64,000 nt of DNA from Beijerinckia indica subsp. indica ATCC 9039 (GCF_000019845.1 NC_010581.1:3603501-3667500), one strand, 5' to 3'; positions 25,208 through 36,182 are shown, counted from the stretch's first letter. Notes: generated from the letters alone by a model not told the origin. Program-made: numbers and translations.

Positions 25208-25397
25208 GATCAAGGAGACCTGCGGCGATCATGAGACCTTGCTGAGGGAAATCAGTGGACTTGCCTGGGCGGGGATCTATTCCAGCCGGGAGGATGCCTG
25301 CGACGCGGCCGAAGCGGCGTGCTCTGCCATCGTCGATCGGATTATGGCTTGGCAGGAGGCGGAACGTAGCGCCAAGGGGAAGGCAAGCGGACTATAA
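25200..25397 (+). CDS. Small helical protein 3 of early operon
   Basis: 65 residues. HETLLREISGLAWAGIYSSRED, then EAACSAIVDRIMAWQEAERSA. Its last codons overlap the TATAAT before the integrase. No family recognised. Confidence 0.5.
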   Translation: MAKIKETCGDHETLLREISGLAWAGIYSSREDACDAAEAACSAIVDRIMAWQEAERSAKGKASGL

Positions 25398-25420
25398 TGC
25401 GACACGATTGGATTGTCGCA
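25393..25420 (+). promoter_or_regulatory. Integrase promoter with TGCGACA inverted repeat
   Basis: TATAAT (25393-25398) runs straight into TGCGACA (25398-25404), a nine-base spacer and TGTCGCA (25414-25420). The dyad lies at the expected transcription start of the integrase, so binding there would block it. The same heptamer is clustered by the tRNA. Confidence 0.5.
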
Positions 25421-25434
25421 TTGAGGGCATAATC

Positions 25435-26214
25435 ATGTCGGTGCGCAAAAGAAGCTGGACGACAGCGAAGGGCGAAAAGAAAGAGGCTTGGGTTGCCGAT
25501 TATGTCGATCAGACCGGCAAGCGGCACCTCAAGACCTTCGATCGCAAGAAGGACGCGGACGCCTTTCATTCCAAGGCCAATGTAGAGGTTCGAGAAGGCA
25601 CCCACACACCTGATAGTGTGAGCAAAACTGTCTCGGAAGCTGCCGACTTATGGCTTGAGACCTGCGATGCGAATCACCTCGAGGCCGCGACGATCGATGC
25701 CTATGAGCAGCATGTTCGGCTGCATATCAAACCATTCCTCGGCCGAATGAAGCTTTCGCAGCTCACGGCGCCGATGATCCGAGAATTCGAGGACAAGCTT
25801 CGCCGCGGCGATCCAGCGCCTGGCAAGGATGAAGGCAAGAAGCGATCGCCAGCAATGGTTCGCCGCGTGCTGATATCGTTGAGCACTATGGTTGGCGATG
25901 CCCAAGAGCGCGGCCTTGTGGCGCGCAATGTCGTCAAGGACCTTCGGGCAAGGCGAAAGCCCGGCAAGCAAAAGAAGCACGAGGACCGGCACGCCGGCAA
26001 ACTCAAGGTCGGCGTGGATATTCCTACGCCGGGAGAGATTCGCGCCTTTGTGGGCGCCCTACAAGGGCTCTATCGGCCGATCCTTTTGACCGCAGCTTTC
26101 ACTGGCCTTCGTGCTTCAGTCTTGGAATCCTTGTTGCGACAAGCGATATTCCAGGCACGTTCCGGCTTCATAATCGTGGAGAGGAAACTGCCCGGGATCC
26201 CGTCGAACCCTTAA
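25435..26214 (+). pseudogene. int: Tyrosine integrase, truncated in the catalytic domain
   Basis: 259 codons from ATG 25435 (GAGGG upstream). The N-terminal AP2-like DNA-binding domain (KRSWTTAKGEKKEAWVADYVDQTGKRHLKTFDRKKDADAF) and core-binding domain (TIDAYEQHVRLHIKPFLGRMKLSQLTAPMI) are intact. The catalytic domain begins (LLTAAFTGLRAS, with the first Arg) and then the frame changes to unrelated residues. The HxxR motif and the tyrosine are missing, about 130 residues. It cannot catalyse recombination. The join is at about 26115-26120. Confidence 0.8.
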
Positions 26215-26286
26215 GAATTCTGGCCAACGCCCTTGCCTTGATCGTCAAGACGGCAGATCTTTACAAAACAATAGGACGCGCAAATC

Positions 26287-26499
26287 ATGACGCAATCCAA
26301 CGCTAAGGAATGGCCAAAATCAGCCGTCGAAACACTCGATCAGGAAATCGGGACAAGGATTCGACGCCTGTCGGACGGAACCGCCACGGCGCAGGATGTC
26401 AGCGAAGCGACCCGCCTGATCCGCGAGCGGGCTGATTATATGATGCCGGGCATATTCCAACGCCTGCGCCAGCAGCGCGCAGAGAAAAAGGCAAGTTGA
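26287..26499 (+). CDS. Small protein at the element/host junction
   Basis: 70 residues, helical and charged (AVETLDQEIGTRIRRLSDG, VSEATRLIRERADYMMPG). An open frame in another phase runs from the integrase break (about 26118) to a TAA at 26304, overlapping this start by about 20 bases, as in an operon. So both may be the remains of another mobile module. No family recognised. Confidence 0.4.
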   Translation: MTQSNAKEWPKSAVETLDQEIGTRIRRLSDGTATAQDVSEATRLIRERADYMMPGIFQRLRQQRAEKKAS

Positions 26500-26578
26500 G
26501 CCCAATTGTCATCGGCTTTAGGCCTGGAGCTTTGCGCAAGCTGTTGCCGCGCGACCCCATGGATCAATATCATATCCC

Positions 26579-27454
26579 TCACCGATAAAGATCGCTCTTG
26601 CCATTGGCGAAAGCATCCAGAAAACGCCGGGCGCTCTTTCTGATCTCACGCGTTTCGCCTTGCAGCGCCAGTTCCAGGGCCGGCCTTTCCAACCCATGCA
26701 GATCGAGGATTTTTGACCAGCGGCGGGCGAGCACGACTTCATGCGCCGCGCCTTCGATCAGCAGCCTGTCCACCGGAACCGGAAACAGGCGGGCCGCGCT
26801 TTTTTTGTCGCGCATGGCCTGTTGCGTGAACTCATAGACCTTCTGCTCCTGCCCGCAGGCCCACCAGAACCATAAAAGCGCTGCGGGTGAGGCCTGCGAC
26901 CAGATTTCCCCGGTCTTAGCCAGATTCTGCACGCGGGCGAAAAGTTTTGCCCGCAAGTCTTCTGTTCGCGGTCCAAAGTAATCATCGCGCCGATCCGAGA
27001 CGGCCTCCTCCGTCGGCGCGCTGGCGAGCAGACGGAAGAGAGCAGCCGCAAGAGATACATCTCTCAACGGCTCCGACGCTGTTTCGAACAAAAACCCCCG
27101 CTCAGCGGGGGTTTTCGCTGACAAATGGCGTGCGAGAAGCTGACAAAGCCGGTCTTCCAAGACTTCACTCCCCGGCTCTTGCGCACCATCAAGGAGACGA
27201 AGACCATCCGCCGCGCGGCCGAGCACCGGGCCTTCCGCCAAAATCACCGGCAACCATTCCGCCAAATTGTCCTCGTGACCCTCGAGCCTCTGTTCGAGAA
27301 GGGTCACCAGCGCGTCCCGCCAAGCAAGACGCTCGGCATCGGCCAGCGGGGCAAAAAGGTCATGGAAATCGGCAAAAGCCTTGGCCGGATCGGTCGCTGT
27401 CACAAACAGGGTCTCGAGGGTGACGCGATTTTCGGGAGCGAGAGAATTGGGCAT
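26579..27454 (-). CDS. Conserved hypothetical helical-repeat-like protein
   Basis: 291 residues from ATG 27454. All-helical and rich in Leu/Ala (LEDRLCQLLARHLSAK, VSLAAALFRLLASAP, ALLWFWWACGQEQKVYEF), perhaps a TPR/HEAT-like solenoid. No motif recognised. It lies downstream of pnp on the same strand beyond a good terminator. A start at 27511 would overlap the pnp terminator, so it is unlikely. Confidence 0.6.
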   Translation of the reverse strand: MPNSLAPENRVTLETLFVTATDPAKAFADFHDLFAPLADAERLAWRDALVTLLEQRLEGHEDNLAEWLPVILAEGPVLGRAADGLRLLDGAQEPGSEVLEDRLCQLLARHLSAKTPAERGFLFETASEPLRDVSLAAALFRLLASAPTEEAVSDRRDDYFGPRTEDLRAKLFARVQNLAKTGEIWSQASPAALLWFWWACGQEQKVYEFTQQAMRDKKSAARLFPVPVDRLLIEGAAHEVVLARRWSKILDLHGLERPALELALQGETREIRKSARRFLDAFANGKSDLYR

Positions 27455-27468
27455 GAGGGCTTTACATG

Positions 27469-27498
27469 AAAAAGGCCGCGTCCTTGTCGAACGCGGCC
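27469..27498 (-). terminator. Terminator of pnp
   Basis: On the minus strand GGCCGCGT and ACGCGGCC pair over nine bases and TTTTT follows, 22 bases after the pnp stop codon. Confidence 0.88.
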
Positions 27499-27520
27499 GG
27501 ATAACAAGCAAGAATGAGGC

Positions 27521-29668
<2,148 letters not shown>

Positions 29669-30298
29669 GCGTCTTTCTTAAGTGACTTGTCTTGTACAAA
29701 AGATGGATTGAATGAAATCGACCAAGACGAAAGCCACGAGCAAGACGGCGAGAAGCTGCCACGAGCAAAAACTCGTGCGGCAGCGCCTGGCGATCCTGCC
29801 CCGGCTGGGTGATCTTGGCCCTTATGGAACCGGGCAGCCCTATGCTCCCCAGTTTGTTGTCTAAAGCATCGGACCCTAATTTAATCCATTTTTGGAAATT
29901 CCGATGCATTCATAAAGATAGAGAGCATCAGACTTGATTCCGAGCCACGATCCGCTTGCGCGACGCTGCGCGGACCGACCCTGGAACTTTCTTTTTAGCC
30001 GGTCAAACCGGCGGACCGTTCCGTGAAATTGGCCCCGATGGGCGAAATCTCTTTCATCCTTGTCATCGGAAGAGATTTCTCGTGGGAAGAGCTTTCTCAG
30101 AAAAGCGCCGTCACTCTGCCGACGTCCAGCTTGCCCCAAGAAAACGGGTAAACAGCCGGCCCCTGAACAAGGCCGGAGCAATTTCTGTCCGCAAAAACAG
30201 AAATTGCTCTCCATCTCGTTATTTTAAAGCATCCTGTCCCAAAAGCTGCAAACTTTCGGATGATATGCTTCGAGCTTGGCGATGGACGGTTTGTTGCC
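29669..30298. other. pnp-rpsO intergenic region with AGCATC-type hairpins
   Basis: 630 bases without a gene. GCATCGGA (29866-29873) and TCCGATGC (29900-29907) form a hairpin of the genome's AGCATC repeat family; a second degenerate copy follows near 29920 (AGCATCAGAC) and a third near 30228-30270. The usual rpsO-pnp spacing is much shorter, so repeat insertion has widened it. Confidence 0.6.
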
Positions 30299-30568
30299 TT
30301 ACCGGCGGATGCCGAGCCGTTCGATAAGCGCTTTATAACGAGGCTCGTCGCGCCCCTTCACATAATCCAGAAGCTGGCGCCGCTGGGACACGAGTTTCAA
30401 GAGACCGCGACGGGAATGGTTGTCCTTGACGTGGGTCTTGAAATGCTCCGTCAAATTGGCGATGCGTTCCGTCAGGATCGCAACCTGGACCTCGGGCGAA
30501 CCCGTATCCCCATCCTTAAGAGCATATTCCTTCACGAGCGCAGTCTTGCGCTCCGGCGTGATCGACAT
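30299..30568 (-). CDS. rpsO: 30S ribosomal protein S15
   Basis: 89 residues, the standard length. Matches S15 throughout: [50 protein letters not shown]. Binds 16S rRNA and nucleates the 30S platform. Upstream of pnp on the same strand. GAAAGGATCAACG precedes the ATG. Confidence 0.98.
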   Translation of the reverse strand: MSITPERKTALVKEYALKDGDTGSPEVQVAILTERIANLTEHFKTHVKDNHSRRGLLKLVSQRRQLLDYVKGRDEPRYKALIERLGIRR

Positions 30569-30945
30569 CGTTGATCCTTTCTATCGTTTTTGTTGTGCTG
30601 CTTTTGGATTTGGCAGCAGGATATGTCCCGCCGAGGAGGCGCTTTTCCTGGCGCCGGGCCGGGATGTCGTCCAGCACGGTGCCATTTTTGAAGGCGTGAT
30701 CCCCCTCGCGAGTCTCCTTTCATAACCGGAACGGGTGGTCCTGGGAAGGGTTGCGGGCCAGATTCCGCGCCTTTCAAAGACCTCAAACATCGAACATGGC
30801 CTAATTTTGAAGGCCCGATGCTTTTGAAAGGCTGTTGCTAAAATGCACCTTTGCCCCAACCTTTACACGTCCTTGTCTTGCTACGGTCGTATCAGCACCC
30901 CATAAGGAGCGGGACAGCTTTCCATGACGTGGCTATCGGCAAGGG
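30569..30945. other. Intergenic region between rpsO and the flippase-like gene
   Basis: 377 bases between divergent genes. No supported frame. A degenerate AGCATC-type repeat (CATCGAACATGG ... GGCCCGATGCTTTT) lies near 30788-30824. Confidence 0.45.
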
Positions 30946-32184
30946 ATGAACTTGGATCAGAGATCAAGGCGTGATGCTCATGCGCACCGGCGCTCGGCCA
31001 CGATGAGAACACACAAGACCCAGCGCCCCTTGCCGGTACAAAATCCGCTTTCCGACCCATCCGTGAAATCAAACCCGGAGGAAGCGATCGAGGCTGGAGC
31101 CGCACGCAAGAGCCGCGGGCTGGACTTGCATCAGGACCACGCCGTCGACGAGGCCACTTTGCCGGAAACCCGTACCTCCTTGCAAAAATTCGGTCATTGG
31201 CTCGCCATTGCCTTCAGTGTCCTGCTCGCCGGTTTCTCGGTCTATGTCCTGGTTCACACCCTGACGGGCGTCAGTCTCAGCGATTTGCGCGCGGCGATCG
31301 CCGCCAAAAGCGCCGAACAGATCACCGCGGCCGCTTTTCTGACCAGCCTCTCTTATCTGGCCCTGACCGGTTATGACGCTCTCGCCTTGCGGCAATTGAA
31401 CCTGCATGTTCCCTATAAGACGACCGCGCTGGCCTCCTTCACCAGTTATGCGATTTCCTTCACGCTCGGTTTTCCCCTGATCACCGCCGGCACCGTACGG
31501 TATTGGATCTATTCACAGGCGGGGCTTGGCCCCGGCCGCGTGGCGAGCCTGACCGTCATTGCCGGTATCACCTTCTGGCTCGGCATGGTCCTGGTCATCG
31601 GTCTCGCCCTGTTCTTCCGCAGCACCGAGATTGGCCAGATCAATCATCTGAGTGGTCAGCTCAACTTGCTGATCGGCCTCGCCATCCTCGCCACATTCAT
31701 CACCTATCTGGTCTGGGTCAGCTTGCGACGGCGGCAGGTGCGGCTACAGGGCTTCCGCCTGGAACTGCCAGGCTTCCGCCTGACCGTGGCGCAGGTCATC
31801 CTCGGCGTTTGCGATCTCTGCGCGGCCTCGGGCGTGCTCTATTCCCTGCTGCCTGATCATCGCATCGTGGATTTCTTCACCTTCGCAGGCACTTATGTCT
31901 TTGCATGCATCCTTGGCATCGCCAGCAACGCGCCGGGCGGCATTGGTGTATTCGAGGCCACCCTTCTCAACGCCATTCCGGCAACATCCCAGGAGGCCCT
32001 GCTCGCTTCCCTCCTCCTGTTCCGGATCATTTATTATCTCGTGCCCTTCGTCCTGGCCCTGGCTTTCCTCGGAGCGCATGAAAGTTTCCGCCGCTGGAAA
32101 AGCCTCCGCGAGGCCATGAGCACCAGCCAGGACGCCAAGCTCGATCCCGATCCCGTCATCAATCGTAAACGTGACAGATCATAA
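30946..32184 (+). CDS. UPF0104 / LPG-synthase transmembrane-like membrane protein
   Basis: Up to 412 residues; ATG 31003 is an alternative start because the first 19 residues are low-complexity and the ribosome site touches the ATG. About eight to ten membrane helices from about residue 80 on (WLAIAFSVLLAGFSVYVLVH; SYAISFTLGFPLITAGTVRYWIYSQAGL; GIASNAPGGIGVFEATLL). These are signatures of the flippase-like domain found at the N-terminus of MprF. The C-terminal lysyl-transfer domain of MprF is absent, so lipid flipping or transport rather than synthesis is likely. Followed by a three-hairpin repeat that probably ends its transcript. Confidence 0.75.
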   Translation: MNLDQRSRRDAHAHRRSATMRTHKTQRPLPVQNPLSDPSVKSNPEEAIEAGAARKSRGLDLHQDHAVDEATLPETRTSLQKFGHWLAIAFSVLLAGFSVYVLVHTLTGVSLSDLRAAIAAKSAEQITAAAFLTSLSYLALTGYDALALRQLNLHVPYKTTALASFTSYAISFTLGFPLITAGTVRYWIYSQAGLGPGRVASLTVIAGITFWLGMVLVIGLALFFRSTEIGQINHLSGQLNLLIGLAILATFITYLVWVSLRRRQVRLQGFRLELPGFRLTVAQVILGVCDLCAASGVLYSLLPDHRIVDFFTFAGTYVFACILGIASNAPGGIGVFEATLLNAIPATSQEALLASLLLFRIIYYLVPFVLALAFLGAHESFRRWKSLREAMSTSQDAKLDPDPVINRKRDRS

Positions 32185-32297
32185 TACCAAAGGTCGTGAA
32201 GAACGACCTTTGGTTCCTTTCTTGAATTTTCGCTTTTTCAAAGCGAGAGCGAAAATTCAAGAGCGGGCCAACGGTCATCTATTATGACCGTTGGTAT
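32184..32297. repeat. 114-bp three-hairpin repeat, copy 1
   Basis: Closed by ATACCAA/TTGGTAT. Hairpin 1: ACCAAAGGTCGT (32186-32197) with ACGACCTTTGGT (32203-32214). Hairpin 2: CTTGAATTTTCGCT (32221-32234) with AGCGAAAATTCAAG (32248-32261). Hairpin 3: CCAACGGTCAT (32268-32278) with ATGACCGTTGG (32284-32294). It sits between two convergent genes. A copy of the same length is at 56293-56406 with its middle loop inverted, and a partial one at 53186-53257. Confidence 0.9.
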
Positions 32298-32310
32298 AAG
32301 GGCGCGCCTT

Positions 32311-33240
32311 CTACAAAACGCCCATATCGAGATAGGTCGCCGCCGACAGCACGATCTTGCGATCGGTTTCTCCGATCTCCTCGATATTCTTATTATCGTA
32401 GGGGATCATTTCCAGCACATGCCGGATGGTCTCGAGCCGCAGTCGCTTCTTGTCATTGGCAAGCACTATGGTCCAGGGCGCCGCGGCATGATCGGTCGCC
32501 TTGAACATGGCGGCAAAAGCCGCGCTGTAATCGTCGAAATGATCGACCGCCTTGAAATCAAGCGCGGATAATTTCCAGCGGTTCAACGGATCGAGCCAAC
32601 GCGCGTGCAACCGCATGATCTGCATTTCACGCCCAACGGCCAGAAATAATTTGATGATCCGGATACCGTCACGCGCCAGCATGGCCTCGAAATTCGGCGC
32701 TTCGGCCAGAAAGCCCCGTGTCTGCTCAGGCGTGCAAAAGCCGAACACACACTCGACGCCGGCGCGATTATACCAAGAGCGGTCGAGAACGACGATTTCC
32801 CCTTTCGTGGGCAGATGCTCGATATAGCGCTGAAAGTACCATTCTCCTGCCTCACGTGGGGTCGGGGCCGCGAGCGCCACAATCCGCACCGAGCGGGGAT
32901 TCAAATGTTCGGTCAACCGCTGGATCGTGCCGCCCTTGCCGGCCCCATCGCGGCCTTCGAACAAAATGATGACCCGCTCTCCCTTGCGCTTCACCCAGTC
33001 GAGCATCTTAACCAGTTCGATCTGCAGGCATTCGAGTTGATCTTGGTAAAGATCCGGATCGAGTTTTTCAGCATAGGGAAAATGCCCTGAACCAAGAGCG
33101 GCGGAGCGGATTTTTGCCGGCAATTCGTCGACATCGATCGCAATGCTGATTTTGGCCGGCAGTGGGCGCGCCTCGGCGATCCGCTGCGCTTTCTTCCGCT
33201 TGCGCCTCTCGCTCTCGCCGCTTTGTTTTCCAGAATTCAT
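32311..33240 (-). CDS. ppk2: Polyphosphate kinase 2 (PPK2)
   Basis: Transfers phosphate between polyphosphate and nucleoside phosphates. 309 residues from ATG 33240; the longer frame to 33369 lacks family similarity. Walker A GRDGAGKGG, lid and Walker B DRSWYNRAGVECVFGFCTPEQ, and RWLDPLNRWKLSALDFKAVDHFDDY typical of one-domain class I PPK2. N-terminal 40 residues are basic and low-complexity. Whether it makes ATP/GTP or polyphosphate cannot be told from sequence. Confidence 0.92.
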   Translation of the reverse strand: MNSGKQSGESERRKRKKAQRIAEARPLPAKISIAIDVDELPAKIRSAALGSGHFPYAEKLDPDLYQDQLECLQIELVKMLDWVKRKGERVIILFEGRDGAGKGGTIQRLTEHLNPRSVRIVALAAPTPREAGEWYFQRYIEHLPTKGEIVVLDRSWYNRAGVECVFGFCTPEQTRGFLAEAPNFEAMLARDGIRIIKLFLAVGREMQIMRLHARWLDPLNRWKLSALDFKAVDHFDDYSAAFAAMFKATDHAAAPWTIVLANDKKRLRLETIRHVLEMIPYDNKNIEEIGETDRKIVLSAATYLDMGVL

Positions 33241-33750
33241 CGAATCGCTTTCGGGCACTTTTCTTGGATGAGCTTTCTCCACCAGCCCTGTCGCAAAGAT
33301 GGAGAGAGCCTTTACAGAAACAAGTTTATAATGTTTCTCAAAAGAGATGGAACGGTCGGTGCCGATCAAGGTTATAGAGCAGCTATGCTGCGGACCACAC
33401 GCGGGATCGATCGCCCTATCCCTTTCTTTTTATGAACCGAGATATTTTTAAAGTGGGCCGCAGCTTAAGCCTGAATGATAGCATCATTCGTTTATTCAGA
33501 CGCATAAGCACCGCTATAAATCTTTATGAACATATTAAATTTATGCTATAAGAAAATCCGCTTTCAAATTGATACTAGAGATCAATCTGTCTCAAGGCGT
33601 TGATGGCCCTTGGCGATGCGAACTCATAAAATAAAGCATCGCTCGACTCCCGTCGCGATAGACTTCTTTAGGACAAACCTCGATCGCGACAAGACTTTAC
33701 CGTAAGATAAAAGAAGTTCATGACGCCAAGGAGGCAGCGGCGAGCGGGGG
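33241..33750. other. AT-rich intergenic region before the histidine kinase gene
   Basis: 510 bases between divergent ppk2 and the kinase, distinctly AT-rich at 33430-33600. Must hold both promoters. Several TATAAT-like words occur (for example GCTATAAATC, TGCTATAAG) but no clear pair can be named. No gene. Confidence 0.4.
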
Positions 33751-34821
33751 ATGCTGAACACACCACAGGATGATCTGCGTTCGGATGATCGAACGCTTAT
33801 TGAGAGCCTCATCGAGGCTTTGCCCGAGGCCACCATTGCCATTAGCGCGGTGGATCGGATCATTGCCGTCAATCAAGCGGCCATCGCTCTCTTTCCGGCT
33901 TTGCGGGCGGGCGATCTCCTTGCGCGTGTCCTGCGGACCCCCGATGTCCTCGATACGGTCAAACGCGTTCGCGTCCTCAAGAAGCCACAGCGCGCGACTT
34001 GGGTGGAGCGCATGCCGGTGGAACGGCTCTTCGATGTCTATGTGGCCCCCATCACGGTCGTTAGCCTTGAGGGCTCCATGATCATCAGCCTCCACGATCT
34101 CACCGAGGCGCGCCGGGTCGAGCGCATGCGCGCTGATTTCATCGCCAATGCCAGCCATGAGCTGCGCACACCGCTTTCCTCACTGCTCGGTTTCATCGAG
34201 ACGCTGCAAGGACCAGCCAAGGACGACGAAAACGCGCGGATCCGCTTTCTGGGCATCATGCGAGACCAGGCGCGGCGCATGGCGCGGCTGATCGACGATC
34301 TCTTGTCTTTGTCGCGGATCGAGCAGAACCTGCATGTGCGTCCGCAAGCTCCCGTCGATCTCGCATTGGTGCTGCGCCATGTCGTCGAGACTTTGACGCC
34401 GATGGCCCACGACAACCACGTCATGTTAAACCTCGATTCACCCGATTCGCTGATCGTGCGCGGCGATTACGACGAACTCCTGCGGGTCGTCGAGAATCTC
34501 GTTGAAAACGCCATCAAATATGGGCTCCCGGTATCACACAATCATAAGCCGGAGATCGTCATTACCCTGGCGAAACGCAGTCGCAATGCCATCATGAGCG
34601 TGCGCGACTTCGGCCCCGGAATCGCCAGTGAACATTTGCCCCGCCTGACGGAACGTTTCTATCGCGTCGATAATCGTCAAAGCCGTGACAAGGGGGGCAC
34701 GGGCCTCGGCCTCGCCATCGTCAAACATATTCTAGCCCGCCACCAAGGCCGGCTCGGGATCGATTCGCGGCTGGGCGAAGGCTCGACCTTCAATGTCGCC
34801 TTGCCGCTGCATGAGGATTAG
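33751..34821 (+). CDS. PhoR-like soluble PAS histidine kinase
   Basis: 356 residues: a PAS-like sensor (about 15-120), the dimerisation box ASHELRTPLSSLLGFIETL with His136, then N-box (ENLVENAIKYG), G1 (DFGPGI) and G2 (GGTGLGLAIVKHI). This is the PhoR/ResE subgroup. No membrane helix is visible, unlike many PhoR proteins, and neither pst genes nor a response regulator gene is nearby. It ends one base before coaE, so it is co-transcribed with a housekeeping gene. Phosphate sensing is only inferred from subgroup similarity. Confidence 0.8.
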   Translation: MLNTPQDDLRSDDRTLIESLIEALPEATIAISAVDRIIAVNQAAIALFPALRAGDLLARVLRTPDVLDTVKRVRVLKKPQRATWVERMPVERLFDVYVAPITVVSLEGSMIISLHDLTEARRVERMRADFIANASHELRTPLSSLLGFIETLQGPAKDDENARIRFLGIMRDQARRMARLIDDLLSLSRIEQNLHVRPQAPVDLALVLRHVVETLTPMAHDNHVMLNLDSPDSLIVRGDYDELLRVVENLVENAIKYGLPVSHNHKPEIVITLAKRSRNAIMSVRDFGPGIASEHLPRLTERFYRVDNRQSRDKGGTGLGLAIVKHILARHQGRLGIDSRLGEGSTFNVALPLHED

Positions 34822-35457
34822 ATGGTTGTCCTCGGCCTCACCGGCTCCATCGGCATGGGCAAGTCCGCCACGGCGGCTATGTTTCGCAAGGCTGGCATCC
34901 CGGTCCATGACGCCGACGCTACGGTTCACGCGCTTTACCGCGGCGATGCTGTTCCCCTCGTGGAAGCCGCCTTTCCCGGCGTCTCCAACGCGCAGGGAAT
35001 AGACCGAGCCTTGCTCGGCGCGCGTGTCTTCAAAGACCCCGCCGCCATGCAGCGGCTCGAGGCGATCATCCATCCTCTCGTCGCCCGCGCGAGGGAGACT
35101 TTCCTTGCCCATGCACGTGCCGAGGCACGGCGGATCGTCGTCCTCGACATTCCGCTGCTGATGGAGATCGGCGCTGATGCGGACGTCGATGCAGTGGTCC
35201 TTGTGACCGCACCGGAAGCTGTGCAAAAGGCGCGGGTCGCGGCCCGTGAGGGCATGACCGAAGAACGGCTGGCGGTTATTCTGGCCAAACAGATGCCCGA
35301 TGCTGCAAAGCGTCTGCGCTCGCATTTCCTCATCGATACCAGCCGGGGATTTGCCGCGGCGGAACGGCAGGTCGCCGATATTTTGCGTGCCGCCGTAGCA
35401 CTCGGTGGCAAACGAGCCATCACGCCGCACCAGCGCAATGCGATGCGACAGAATTAA
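34822..35457 (+). CDS. coaE: Dephospho-CoA kinase
   Basis: Last step of coenzyme A synthesis. 211 residues. P-loop GLTGSIGMGKSATAAMF, HDADATVHALY, RRIVVLDIPLLMEIGAD and AREGMTEERLAVILAKQMPDA fit CoaE. The ATG directly follows the stop of the kinase gene; GAGGATTAG provides the ribosome site. dnaQ follows 14 bases later. Confidence 0.95.
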   Translation: MVVLGLTGSIGMGKSATAAMFRKAGIPVHDADATVHALYRGDAVPLVEAAFPGVSNAQGIDRALLGARVFKDPAAMQRLEAIIHPLVARARETFLAHARAEARRIVVLDIPLLMEIGADADVDAVVLVTAPEAVQKARVAAREGMTEERLAVILAKQMPDAAKRLRSHFLIDTSRGFAAAERQVADILRAAVALGGKRAITPHQRNAMRQN

Positions 35458-35471
35458 AGGCGCGAGGGGGA

Positions 35472-36182
35472 ATGCGGGAAATCGTTCTGGATACGGAAAC
35501 CACCGGGCTCGATCCGGCCGAGGGCCACAGGATCATCGAAATCGGCTGTATCGAAATACTCCACACGATTCCAACTGGACAAATTTTTCACGTCTATATC
35601 GATCCCCAGCGCGATATTCCTGAAGATGCCGTCAGGGTGCATGGCATTACCGCGGAATTTCTAGCTGGAAAGCCGGTCTTCGCCGATATTGCCTCCGAAT
35701 TCCTCGCCTTCATCGGCGATGCCAAGCTCGTCGCGCATAATGCCGCCTTCGACATGCGCTTTCTCAACGCGGAACTCGGCCTGCTTGGTCTGGAACCGAT
35801 CGATTCCGAGCGTGTGGTCGATACATTGGCGCTCGCCCGGCGCCGTCATCCAGGCGCATCGAACAGTCTCGATGCGCTTTGCAATCGCTATGGCATCGAC
35901 AATACGCGCCGCACCAAACATGGCGCTTTGCTCGATTCGGAAATCCTGGCCGACGTCTATGCCGAATTGCTGGGGGGGCGCCAAGCCGCTCTCACCTTTG
36001 AAACCGCTACCGCGCTCCGGCAGGACAATACACATCAGACCCCATTCCGGCAACGCCCCGTTCCGCTCGAAAGCGCTCTTTCCTCACAGGAGCGAGACGC
36101 CCATCGAGCCTTCATTGCCAAATTGGGCGACAAAGCCATCTGGGTCTCCTACCTGCCTCAGCCTGAAAATTCCGAGTCCTGA
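35472..36182 (+). CDS. dnaQ: DNA polymerase III epsilon subunit (proofreading exonuclease)
   Basis: 236 residues. DEDDh exonuclease motifs: Exo I VLDTETTGLDP (Asp7, Glu9), Exo II AHNAAFDMRFL, Exo III HGALLDSEILADVY. The C-terminal tail carries a Gln/Pro-rich linker as in epsilon, which binds the alpha subunit. ATG 35472 after GAGGGGGA. The order coaE-dnaQ-(secB) is typical of Alphaproteobacteria. Confidence 0.96.
   Translation: MREIVLDTETTGLDPAEGHRIIEIGCIEILHTIPTGQIFHVYIDPQRDIPEDAVRVHGITAEFLAGKPVFADIASEFLAFIGDAKLVAHNAAFDMRFLNAELGLLGLEPIDSERVVDTLALARRRHPGASNSLDALCNRYGIDNTRRTKHGALLDSEILADVYAELLGGRQAALTFETATALRQDNTHQTPFRQRPVPLESALSSQERDAHRAFIAKLGDKAIWVSYLPQPENSES

Larger units (their letters stand above)
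7099..26214. mobile_element. Decayed prophage / integrative element at tRNA-Arg
   Basis: The left limit is the tRNA-Arg 3' end; the right limit is set where the integrase reading frame departs from its family (about 26115-26214). Contents: two ribbon-helix-helix genes, an excisionase-like HTH, SSB, a Toprim/AAA replication pair, a small-terminase-like gene, tail chaperones and tape measure, a BrnTA toxin-antitoxin pair, a repressor/early-operon switch and a tyrosine integrase. No large terminase, portal, capsid, tail tip, holin or endolysin is visible. Several genes are frameshifted. I could not find a second copy of the tRNA 3' end near 26100-26600, so the right attachment site seems to be lost. 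Confidence 0.85.

Noticed and set aside
7099..26600. CRISPR array
   Set aside because: No set of regularly spaced repeats of 23-40 bp was seen here or elsewhere; the repeats present are short and unspaced or isolated.
26100..26600. Right attachment site as a copy of the tRNA-Arg 3' end
   Set aside because: I compared the last 30 bases of the tRNA with this stretch by eye and found no match; the site may be deleted or lie elsewhere.
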